Below, one piece after another: positions 1-4,997 of a stretch of 6,118 nucleotides of DNA. The notes under the pieces are model-generated. The model made no database searches and had not been told where the DNA came from. It saw only the letters and a list, made by a program, of their open reading frames with translations. Within the stretch, counting starts at the first letter, position 1. Every line of letters begins with the position of its first letter. The translations under genes were made by a program, and so were the position numbers. The DNA is from an uncultured Clostridia bacterium (lineage in GTDB: Bacteria; Bacillota; Clostridia; Oscillospirales; Ruminococcaceae), in the NCBI GenBank assembly GCA_937907305.1, contig CALERQ010000019.1, positions 1 to 6,118 on the forward strand. The letters are read 5' to 3'.

Positions 1-246
1 GGCTCCAACGCCAACCCCGCCGAGGAACTCTCCGCTGCCATCGCCAAGGCGAAGGAGATCGCTGCGAGCGAGGGTCGCTACATCTCCGCTATCTGCTCTA
101 TCGTAGGTACCGAGGGTGACCCCCAGAACCTGACCGAGACCCGCAAGCAGCTGGAAGCTGCCGGCGCTATCGTCGTTCGCTCCAACGCTCAGTCCACCTA
201 TCTGGTACACCATATGCTGGATAAGCTGAATGGAGGTAAGTATTAA
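1..246 (+). CDS. fdrA: FdrA-family protein (acyl-CoA synthetase-like), C-terminal end only
   Basis: The frame is open from the first base and ends at TAA 244-246, giving 81 residues that continue off the left edge. The segment reads as the C-terminal CoA-ligase-like domain of FdrA: a short strand (YISAICSIVGTEGDPQ) followed by a helix and then AGAIVVRSNAQS, a pattern typical of FdrA and related to the succinyl-CoA synthetase fold. In E. coli FdrA is about 555 residues, so roughly 15% is visible here. FdrA has been linked, with YlbE and YlbF, to oxamate carbamoyltransferase activity in allantoin catabolism (AllF in newer naming). The DUF1116 gene downstream supports the same role here. The stop overlaps the next start by one base (TAATG) and GGAGG at 232-236 lies inside this gene, so the next gene is probably translationally coupled. 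Codon use (CTG, CCC, GAG) matches the other left-block genes. The family call is fairly sure; the substrate is inferred. Confidence 0.8.
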   Translation, partial: GSNANPAEELSAAIAKAKEIAASEGRYISAICSIVGTEGDPQNLTETRKQLEAAGAIVVRSNAQSTYLVHHMLDKLNGGKY

Positions 247-434
247 TGCATCAGATCAATAAACTGTTCGGAGAAAAGCTCCACATGGTCAATATCGGCG
301 TAGAGACCTTCTACCAGGATATGCTCTCTCAGAAAGAGGCGGGCACCCAGGATATCGAGGTCATCCATGTTGACTGGAAACCCATAGCCGGCGGCAACAA
401 GAAACTGGCCGGTATGCTCGGTATGTTGAAGTAA
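246..434 (+). CDS. Small stand-alone FdrA-associated domain protein, 62 aa
   Basis: This 62-residue frame begins at ATG 246-248, overlapping the fdrA stop by one base. A good Shine-Dalgarno (GGAGG 232-236, nine bases before the start) lies in the fdrA end. The protein has INKLFGEKLHMVNIGVETFY near its start, then an acidic middle and IEVIHVDWKPIAGGNKKLAG near its end. From memory, short proteins of this type are annotated as 'fdrA domain protein' next to fdrA in Firmicutes. A similar VNIG...VHVDW.PPAGG segment forms the N-terminus of longer DUF1116 proteins, whereas the DUF1116 protein encoded next door starts directly at its main domain. I infer that this is the split-off N-terminal segment of the DUF1116 partner, acting as a small subunit. 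There are no membrane segments or signal peptide. The tight coupling, good ribosome site and family-like sequence make it a real gene. Its molecular function is unknown. Confidence 0.8.
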   Translation: MHQINKLFGEKLHMVNIGVETFYQDMLSQKEAGTQDIEVIHVDWKPIAGGNKKLAGMLGMLK

Positions 435-439
435 TTACC

Positions 440-468
440 CACTCCCGCGCTGCGGGAAGGTGATTTTT
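440..468 (+). terminator. Terminator-like hairpin inside the operon, before the DUF1116 gene
   Basis: The arm CAC-TCCCGC (440-448) pairs with GCGGGA (452-457) and GTG (460-462), leaving a GCT loop and a two-base AG bulge. A run of five T follows at 464-468. It begins six bases after the small-protein stop and ends before the Shine-Dalgarno of the next gene. The core of six perfect pairs is GC-rich, but the bulge weakens the base. It is more likely a partial terminator or processing/stability hairpin that sets the ratio of upstream to downstream expression than a full stop, because the genes on either side belong to one functional set. Confidence 0.45.
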
Positions 469-478
469 CTAAATAATT

Positions 479-494
479 TATTTAGGAGGAAAAA
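479..494 (+). promoter_or_regulatory. Ribosome binding site of the DUF1116 gene; its 16-base leader is repeated before the cyclase gene
   Basis: AGGAGG at 484-489 lies eight bases before ATG 498 and fixes that start. The 16 bases TATTTAGGAGGAAAAA are identical to 1832-1847, just upstream of the cyclase-family gene. Both lie in short AT-rich patches, which contrast with the GC-rich coding sequence and should keep the site unpaired. The shared leader suggests both genes are set for strong and similar translation. It may simply be a common high-expression ribosome site in this genome. Confidence 0.75.
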
Positions 495-497
495 ACA

Positions 498-1754
498 ATG
501 ACATTGGGCGAGAAAATCAATGCCGCTAATGCCGAAGCCCTGAAGCGTATTCTGGGCGCTCAGCCTACCCTGATCGGCGTTGGCACTGCTGGCGAGGACA
601 TCCCCGGCATGACCAAAAAGACCATCCTGCACTCTGGCCCTCCCGTAACCTGGGAGAACATGTGCGACCCCACCAAGGGTGCTGTTATCGGCGCTCTCAT
701 CTATGAGGGTCTGGCCAAGACTCCCGAAGAGGCTGAGGCTCTGGCTGCTTCCGGCGAGATCACCTTCGATCCCTGCCATCATCACAATGCCGTAGGTCCC
801 ATGTGCGGTATCGTTTCCTACTCCATGCCCGTTTGGAAGGTTGTCAACAAGGCCTATGGCAACATGGCTTACTGCACCTTCAATGAGGGTCTGGGCAAGG
901 TTCTGCGTTTCGGTGCTTATGATGAGTCCGTTATCACTCGTCTGCATTGGCTGCGCAATGAGTTCTATCCTGTCATCAAGGAAGCTCTGGAGATCCGTGG
1001 CGAGATCGACCTGAAGGTTCTCATCGCTCAGGAGCTGCAGATGGGCGACGACGGCCACAACCGTAACCGCGCTGGTACTTCCCTGCTGATCCGTGAGCTG
1101 GCTCCCGCCATCGTTAAGACTCACTTCGATCAGGATGTCAAGGTTCGTGCTCTCGAGTTCCTGAACTCCAACGACCACACCTGGCTGAACCTCACCATGC
1201 CCGCCTGCAAGTGCACCATGGATGCCATCGAGGGTATCGAGTACTGCTCCCTGGTTTACACTATGTGCCGCAATGGTACCGAGTTTGGTGTTCGCGTAGC
1301 CGGTCTGCCCGGTCAGTGGTTCCACTACACCTCCGAGAAGGTCGAGGGCCTCTACTTCCCCGGCTTCACCGAGGCTGACGCTAACCGCGATGTGGGCGAT
1401 AGCTGCATCACCGAGACCACCGGCATCGGCGGTTTCTGCATGGCTGCTGCTCCCGCTATCGTTAAGTTCGTAGGCGGCACCGTTGCCGATTCCATCAAGT
1501 ACTCCACCGAGATGTACGAGATTACCGAGGGTGAGGGCACTGCTTATCAGATCCCCGCTCTGGGCTTCCGCGGTTCCGCTACCGGTATCGATATCCGCAA
1601 GGTCATCGAGACTGGTATCCGCCCCGTTATCAACACCGGTATTGCTTGCAACCGTCGTGGTGTTGGTCAGGTCGGCGCTGGCGTTGTTCATCCTCCCATG
1701 GAGTGCTTTGAGCAGGCCATCGAGGCTTTCGTAGCCAAGTATGCTGAGGGCTGA
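498..1754 (+). CDS. allG: DUF1116 protein, YlbE/AllG-like (putative oxamate carbamoyltransferase component)
   Basis: The 418-residue protein matches the length of E. coli YlbE (about 419) and shares its landmarks in order. These are LHSGPPVTWENM (44-55), PCHHHNAVGPMCG (92-104), NEGLGKVLRFGAY (129-141), MGDDGHNRN (182-190), MCRNGTEFGVR (256-266), DSCITETTGIGG (301-312) and INTGIACNRRGVGQVGAG (378-395). YlbE, together with FdrA and YlbF, has been connected to conversion of oxamate-type carbamoyl compounds to carbamoyl phosphate, which carbamate kinase then uses to make ATP. No YlbF (DUF2877) or carbamate kinase gene is visible here; they may lie to the left. The protein is predicted cytosolic, with no signal or membrane segment. 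It has about 12 cysteines, including one in the conserved GPMCG motif where I recall Gly in E. coli. The start is set by AGGAGG at 484-489. Family assignment is firm; the exact carbamoyl substrate is inferred. Confidence 0.88.
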   Translation: MTLGEKINAANAEALKRILGAQPTLIGVGTAGEDIPGMTKKTILHSGPPVTWENMCDPTKGAVIGALIYEGLAKTPEEAEALAASGEITFDPCHHHNAVGPMCGIVSYSMPVWKVVNKAYGNMAYCTFNEGLGKVLRFGAYDESVITRLHWLRNEFYPVIKEALEIRGEIDLKVLIAQELQMGDDGHNRNRAGTSLLIRELAPAIVKTHFDQDVKVRALEFLNSNDHTWLNLTMPACKCTMDAIEGIEYCSLVYTMCRNGTEFGVRVAGLPGQWFHYTSEKVEGLYFPGFTEADANRDVGDSCITETTGIGGFCMAAAPAIVKFVGGTVADSIKYSTEMYEITEGEGTAYQIPALGFRGSATGIDIRKVIETGIRPVINTGIACNRRGVGQVGAGVVHPPMECFEQAIEAFVAKYAEG

Positions 1755-1782
1755 TCCTCTCACATAATTACTTAGTTGTTTT

Positions 1783-1814
1783 GGCGCCGGGAGAGGAACC
1801 CCCTCTCCCCCGCC
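1783..1814 (+). other. Intergenic RNA hairpin between the DUF1116 and cyclase genes
   Basis: GGGAGAGG (1789-1796) pairs perfectly with CCTCTCCC (1802-1809) around a five-base AACCC loop. Beyond a small internal loop, a few more GC pairs (1784-1786 with 1811-1813) can form. No T-run follows, so it is not a standard intrinsic terminator. It sits in the 97-base gap before the cyclase gene, about 20 bases before that gene's Shine-Dalgarno. A role in mRNA stability or processing between two differently dosed genes is the simplest reading. That role is inferred. Confidence 0.45.
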
Positions 1815-1851
1815 CACAAACATAAACCAAATATTTAGGAGGAAAAACACT

Positions 1852-2658
1852 ATGTCTAAGTGGTCTGATGTCAAGATTTATGATCTGTCTATCCCGATCG
1901 GCGTAAACTGCCCCCCCTGGCCCACCTACGAGCCCGTACAGATGAAGTTCTTTAAGCGCCTGTCTTCCAATGGCGCTAACGGCCAGATCCTCACCCACTC
2001 CAACCATGTTGGTACCCACCTGGATGGCCCTCTGCATTTCGATACTTCCGGCCGTACTGTTGATCAGCTCGAGCTGACCAAGCTGGTTCGTCCCGGCGTC
2101 GTTGTTGACCTGACCGATGCTCCCTGCTGCGAAGACTTCGGCATCTACACTCCCGAGATGATCGAGGAGCGCGTTGAAGTTCGTGAGGGCGATATCCTCA
2201 TCATCAACACTGGTTATCATAAGTATGGTTGGGATTCCCCCGAGGCTGATGAGCAGCGCTACATGGTTCGTCATCCCGGTCCGTCCCTGAGCTTCGTTAA
2301 GTGGTGCCAGGATAAGAAGATCGCCTGGATCGGCGTAGACTGCGGTTCCGCTGACCATCCCATGAACACCAAGATCCGTGACTGGTGCCCCATGGATGCT
2401 GCTAAGTGCGACAAGTACATGCAGGAGAAGTATGGCAAGACCCTGCAGGAGATGTATCCCTGGCCCGAGCAGTATCAGGCCATGCACATCCAGCTGTTCT
2501 GCCAGCCCTATGAGTGCATTCACGCTGAGTGCCTGGGCGGCGACATCGATCAGCTCTCCAACAAGCGCTGCGTAATCGGCTGCTTCCCCTGGAGACTGGT
2601 TGGCGGCGAGTCCTGCATCTCTCGTATCGTAGCCTTCACCGGCTTCGAGGATGCCTGA
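1852..2658 (+). CDS. Cyclase-family metal-dependent hydrolase (KynB/isatin hydrolase-like)
   Basis: The 268-residue protein belongs to the cyclase family (PF04199), which includes kynurenine formamidase and isatin hydrolase. These enzymes hydrolyse amide or cyclic-amide bonds with bound divalent metal. The signature is present as HVGTHLDGPLHF, giving H52, H56, D58 and H62. Other likely site residues are D163-D168-H169 (DCGSADHP) and E226 (HAECLGGDIDQL). The N-terminus YDLSIPIG is also typical. No signal peptide is seen. The protein is unusually cysteine-rich (13 of 268, including a CC pair), suiting a reducing anaerobic cytoplasm. AGGAGG at 1837-1842 sets the start, and the gene is the last before a strong terminator, so it is probably co-transcribed with fdrA and the DUF1116 gene. 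I infer that it prepares or consumes an N-carbamoyl or amide intermediate for them. Kynurenine formamidase is less likely given these neighbours. Fold and chemistry are well supported; the substrate is unknown. Confidence 0.85.
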   Translation: MSKWSDVKIYDLSIPIGVNCPPWPTYEPVQMKFFKRLSSNGANGQILTHSNHVGTHLDGPLHFDTSGRTVDQLELTKLVRPGVVVDLTDAPCCEDFGIYTPEMIEERVEVREGDILIINTGYHKYGWDSPEADEQRYMVRHPGPSLSFVKWCQDKKIAWIGVDCGSADHPMNTKIRDWCPMDAAKCDKYMQEKYGKTLQEMYPWPEQYQAMHIQLFCQPYECIHAECLGGDIDQLSNKRCVIGCFPWRLVGGESCISRIVAFTGFEDA

Positions 2659-2683
2659 TTCTAACTGAATTAGTAGCCTGAAT

Positions 2684-2718
2684 AAGGGGGCGGGGCGCCT
2701 GGCGCTTCGCCCCTTTTT
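2684..2718 (+). terminator. Strong rho-independent terminator after the cyclase gene
   Basis: The arm 2684-2699 (AAGGGGGCGGGGCGCC) pairs with 2701-2716 (GGCGCTTCGCCCCTTT) over up to 16 positions, three of them G-T wobbles; in practice the innermost pairs open to form the loop. The T-run is 2714-2718. It lies 25 bases after the cyclase stop and probably ends the fdrA-DUF1116-cyclase transcript. Confidence 0.85.
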
Positions 2719-2752
2719 CCTCCCTCACCCCCTCTCAAAGGAGTTCCCCGCT

Positions 2753-3481
2753 ATGACGACACTTCTCATCCTTTCCGGGTTCTACATTATCTGGCTGGCT
2801 GCCCTGCTTACCGTGGCCTACACCCCCCGCCTGTTCCACAACTACACCTTGTTTAAGGCTATCAATAGTATCCTTTTTGTAGTTATCTCTGTTCTGGCCT
2901 GGCGCCACTCCGACATGAGTATGTTCGCCTATTGGCCGCTGCTTGCCGCGTTTTGCCTCGCCGCCTTCGGAGATATCGCCATCGGTGTCGCCAATAATCG
3001 CTATGGCCCTTCCGGTGCCTCTCATTCTGTTTCCGGTATGGCCGGGGTCGGCTTTTTCTCTATTGCTCATGTCTTCTACCTTTTGTTCTTCACCCAGTTC
3101 TGCCCCATGCAGTGGTACCACTTTATTCTGCCCATCATCGCCATGCTGGCCATGCTGCGCATCACACGGCATCCCTCCTTCCATTTCAGCCGGCACACCC
3201 GCCCCGCAGGGGTCTTCTATTACATGGTAGTCACCCTTATGTTCTCGGTCGGGCTCAATTTCGCCATCACCTGCATCACATGGTCGCCACTTTTCAGCAT
3301 TCGCTGCCCCCTCAATGGCTGGGCACTGGGGGCCGGTGTTACCCTATTCCTCATTTCCGATCTCCTCATGCTTCCTCTCTACTTCTACACCCGCCGCAAG
3401 TGCCCCCGCTGGGTGCGCTTTGTCAATCTCACCACCTACTATATTGGACAGCTCCTGCTGGCACTCAGTCTCGTACTGTAA
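2753..3481 (+). CDS. YhhN/TMEM86-like integral membrane protein (lysoplasmalogenase family)
   Basis: The 242-residue protein is hydrophobic throughout, with about eight predicted membrane segments (roughly 1-22, 33-50, 57-79, 97-114, 122-136, 152-176, 187-212, 222-242). Family landmarks of the YhhN group (PF07947) appear in order: a Lys-containing loop before the second segment (FKAIN, 34-38), FGDIAIG (72-78), GVGFFSIAHVFYL (98-110), GWALGAGVTLFLISDLLM (189-206) and TYYIGQ (228-233). D74 and D203 are the expected conserved membrane acidic residues. Animal TMEM86 members hydrolyse the vinyl-ether bond of lysoplasmalogens. Plasmalogens occur in many strict anaerobes, so a lipid-remodelling role is plausible, though bacterial members are poorly tested. 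The start is fixed by AAGGAG (2738-2743). Only 34 bases separate it from the preceding terminator and I see no clear promoter there, so it may depend on read-through or on a promoter in the end of the cyclase gene. No functional tie to that set is evident. Confidence 0.78.
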   Translation: MTTLLILSGFYIIWLAALLTVAYTPRLFHNYTLFKAINSILFVVISVLAWRHSDMSMFAYWPLLAAFCLAAFGDIAIGVANNRYGPSGASHSVSGMAGVGFFSIAHVFYLLFFTQFCPMQWYHFILPIIAMLAMLRITRHPSFHFSRHTRPAGVFYYMVVTLMFSVGLNFAITCITWSPLFSIRCPLNGWALGAGVTLFLISDLLMLPLYFYTRRKCPRWVRFVNLTTYYIGQLLLALSLVL

Positions 3482-3501
3482 GCACGCATTCTTATATCTT
3501 C

Positions 3502-3527
3502 GGCTCCCTGCTAATGGGAGCCTTTTT
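3502..3527 (+). terminator. Rho-independent terminator after the YhhN-like gene
   Basis: GGCTCCC (3502-3508) pairs perfectly with GGGAGCC (3516-3522) around the loop TGCTAAT. Five T follow at 3523-3527, then more pyrimidines. It lies 20 bases past the stop codon of the membrane protein gene. Confidence 0.9.
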
Positions 3528-3639
3528 CTTTTCTTCCCCACTTGGGGCGCCCGCTCCGCTTCCCCCTCGGGCCGATCCTCCGCTGCACTCCGGACGGCCC
3601 TCGCCCGCTCCGCGGGCGCCCCTCCCCTTTTTACATACC
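3528..3639. repeat. GC-rich non-coding spacer with short direct and inverted repeats
   Basis: No gene is visible between the two converging terminators. The stretch is C-rich on the plus strand. It contains CGCCCGCTCCGC twice (3548-3559 and 3602-3613), the palindrome GGGCGCCC twice (3545-3552 and 3614-3621), and a perfect seven-pair hairpin, CGCCCGC-TCC-GCGGGCG (3602-3618). It may be a degenerate REP-like intergenic element or simply low-complexity drift between terminators. I cannot tell from one copy. Confidence 0.4.
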
Positions 3640-3669
3640 AAAAAAGAGTGCCCCTCATCGGGACACTCT
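3640..3669 (-). terminator. Rho-independent terminator of tuf
   Basis: Read on the minus strand, AGAGTGTCCC (3669-3660) pairs with GGGGCACTCT (3654-3645) with one U-G wobble, around the loop GATGA. The T-run made by A3640-3645 follows. It lies about 34 bases past the tuf stop. The wobble becomes a C-A mismatch on the plus strand, so the site is built for minus-strand transcription, though the T-rich stretch at 3669-3677 could give weak termination the other way too. Confidence 0.88.
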
Positions 3670-3702
3670 CTTTTATTTAGGCTAATTGCGCAACTCTCAG
3701 AA

Positions 3703-4902
3703 TTATTCCTCGATATCGATAACAACGCCGGAACCAACGGTACGGCCGCCCTCGCGGATAGCGAAGCGCAGACCCTTCTCGATGGCGATGGGGGTGATCA
3801 GCTCAACATCCATCTCAACATTATCACCAGGCATGCACATCTCTACACCCTCGGGCAGGGAGATAACGCCGGTAACATCGGTGGTACGGAAATAGAACTG
3901 AGGACGATAGTTGTTGAAGAAGGGGGTATGACGGCCGCCTTCAGACTGCTTCAGTACATAAACCTGGCCACGGAACTTGGTGTGGGGATGGATGGAGCCG
4001 GGTTTGCACAGTACCTGACCACGCTCAACCTCGGTTCTCTGGATACCACGCAGCAGAGCACCAATGTTATCGCCAGCCTCAGCATAGTCCAGCAGCTTGC
4101 GGAACATCTCAACGCCGGTAACTACGGTCTTGCGGGTGTCATGGATACCAACGATCTCAACTTCGTCGCCAACCTTAACCTGGCCACGCTCTACACGGCC
4201 GGTAACTACGGTGCCACGGCCGGTGATGGTGAATACATCCTCGATGGGCATCAGGAAGGGCAGGTCAGCCTTACGCTCGGGGGTGGGGATATAGTCATCA
4301 ACAGCGTCCATCAGAGCCAGGATGGAAGCGTAAGCGGGATCGGAAGGATCCTTGCTGTCGCACTCCAGGGCCTGCAGAGCGGAGCCCTTGATTACGGGGA
4401 TCTCGTCGCCGGGGAAATCGTAGCTGGAAAGCAGCTCGCGGATCTCCATCTCAACCAGCTCCAGCAGCTCCTCGTCGTCTACCTGGTCAACCTTGTTCAT
4501 GTAAACTACGATGTAGGGAACGCCTACCTGACGGGCCAGCAGGATGTGCTCACGGGTCTGGGGCATGGGACCATCAGCAGAAGAAACTACCAGGATAGCG
4601 CCGTCCATCTGGGCAGCACCGGTGATCATGTTCTTAACATAGTCAGCATGTCCGGGGCAGTCAACGTGAGCGTAATGACGCTTATCTGTTTCATACTCAA
4701 CGTGAGCGGTATTGATTGTAATACCACGCTCTCTCTCTTCAGGAGCCTTATCGATGTTTGCATAGTCCTCAAACTGTGCCTGACCCTTTAAAGAAAGATA
4801 CTTTGTGATAGCAGCGGTAAGAGTGGTCTTACCATGGTCAACGTGACCGATTGTTCCAATGTTAACATGCGGCTTGGTGCGTTCGAATTTTGCCTTTGCC
4901 AT
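3703..4902 (-). CDS. tuf: Translation elongation factor Tu
   Basis: The complete 399-residue EF-Tu delivers aminoacyl-tRNA to the ribosome as a GTP complex in the cytosol. The GTPase domain shows the P-loop GHVDHGKT (19-26), switch I with RGITINTAHVEY (59-70), DCPGH (81-85) with the catalytic His85, NKVD (136-139) and GSAL (173-176). Domains II and III follow, with GRGTVVTGRVERG and the C-terminal RTVGSGVV. Length and start are normal; AAGGAGG (4917-4911) precedes the ATG. It lies 91 bases downstream of fusA, as in the str operon. Codon use is not uniform. Codons 1 to about 90 use CTT/TTA for Leu, CCG/CCT for Pro and many GAA, AGA and ACA, like fusA. From about codon 100 on, CTG, CCC and GAG prevail, like the plus-strand genes on the left. 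The protein reads intact across the switch, but the gene may be a recombinant or an assembly join. Confidence 0.98.
   Translation of the reverse strand: MAKAKFERTKPHVNIGTIGHVDHGKTTLTAAITKYLSLKGQAQFEDYANIDKAPEERERGITINTAHVEYETDKRHYAHVDCPGHADYVKNMITGAAQMDGAILVVSSADGPMPQTREHILLARQVGVPYIVVYMNKVDQVDDEELLELVEMEIRELLSSYDFPGDEIPVIKGSALQALECDSKDPSDPAYASILALMDAVDDYIPTPERKADLPFLMPIEDVFTITGRGTVVTGRVERGQVKVGDEVEIVGIHDTRKTVVTGVEMFRKLLDYAEAGDNIGALLRGIQRTEVERGQVLCKPGSIHPHTKFRGQVYVLKQSEGGRHTPFFNNYRPQFYFRTTDVTGVISLPEGVEMCMPGDNVEMDVELITPIAIEKGLRFAIREGGRTVGSGVVIDIEE
4590..4640. other. Composition and codon-usage breakpoint inside tuf
   Basis: Reading tuf on the minus strand, codons up to about 90 (Leu CTT, CTT, TTA; Pro CCG, CCT; Arg AGA present) resemble fusA. 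After about codon 100, Leu is almost always CTG and Pro CCC. Sampled 60-base lines give about 42% GC at 4681-4800 against 53-62% at 4201-4500. The switch falls over codons for NMITGAAQMDGAILV, nearly invariant in EF-Tu, where unrelated genomes can share long identical stretches. Confidence 0.6.
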
Positions 4903-4910
4903 TATAATTT

Positions 4911-4936
4911 CCTCCTTAGAATACTATATTTAGTAT
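4911..4936 (-). promoter_or_regulatory. tuf: tuf ribosome binding site with adjoining small AT hairpin
   Basis: AAGGAGG (4917-4911) lies eight bases before the tuf ATG. Just upstream, ATACTA (4936-4931) and TAGTAT (4926-4921) form a perfect six-pair inverted repeat around a four-base loop. The hairpin is AT-only and weak. It could shield the leader or be chance in an AT-rich gap. Confidence 0.5.
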
Positions 4937-4939
4937 ACA

Positions 4940-4973
4940 ATTATAGTTTACCAAATATTAAATTAAATTTCAA
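4940..4973 (-). promoter_or_regulatory. tuf: Possible tuf promoter in the fusA-tuf gap
   Basis: On the minus strand, TTGAAA (4973-4968) stands 17 bases before TAAACT (4950-4945), a fair -35/-10 pair. An exact TATAAT (4945-4940) overlaps but is 22 bases from TTGAAA, which is too far for the same -35. The gap is very AT-rich, so chance matches are expected. A separate tuf promoter would allow tuf to be expressed above fusA, as is common. I rate it as a candidate only. Confidence 0.3.
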
Positions 4974-4981
4974 GTATTATT

Positions 4982-4997
4982 TTGATTTAAAAATCAA
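4982..4997. repeat. AT-rich perfect inverted repeat at the fusA stop codon
   Basis: TTGATTT (4982-4988) and AAATCAA (4991-4997) form a perfect seven-pair inverted repeat with a two-base spacer, including the fusA TGA. It is AT-dominated and lacks a GC core and a T-run, so it is a poor terminator. It could be a minor processing hairpin between fusA and tuf. Confidence 0.35.

Noticed and set aside
435..1874. Long minus-strand open frame of 479 codons opposite the DUF1116 gene
   Set aside because: It mirrors the codon bias of the plus-strand gene, its translation is low-complexity (Gly, Leu, Ala, Asp, Ser) with no family resemblance, and the plus-strand frame clearly encodes a known family.
1768..2523. 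Minus-strand open frame of 251 codons opposite the cyclase gene
   Set aside because: It is antisense to a well-supported cyclase-family gene with signature residues, shows no recognisable domain, and crosses the non-coding gap upstream.
2735..3196. Minus-strand open frame opposite the YhhN-like gene
   Set aside because: The plus strand encodes a multi-segment membrane protein with family landmarks and a good ribosome site; the antisense translation has no recognisable features.
3602..3635. The hairpin at 3602-3618 plus the T-run near 3629 as a third plus-strand terminator
   Set aside because: The T-run starts about ten bases beyond the stem, and a better terminator already lies at 3502-3527, so I treat it as part of the repeat-rich spacer.
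3112..4791. Plus-strand open frame of 559 codons running from the membrane protein gene into the antisense of tuf
   Set aside because: It crosses two terminators and the GC-rich spacer, is out of frame with the YhhN-like gene and antisense to EF-Tu, and its translation has no family resemblance.
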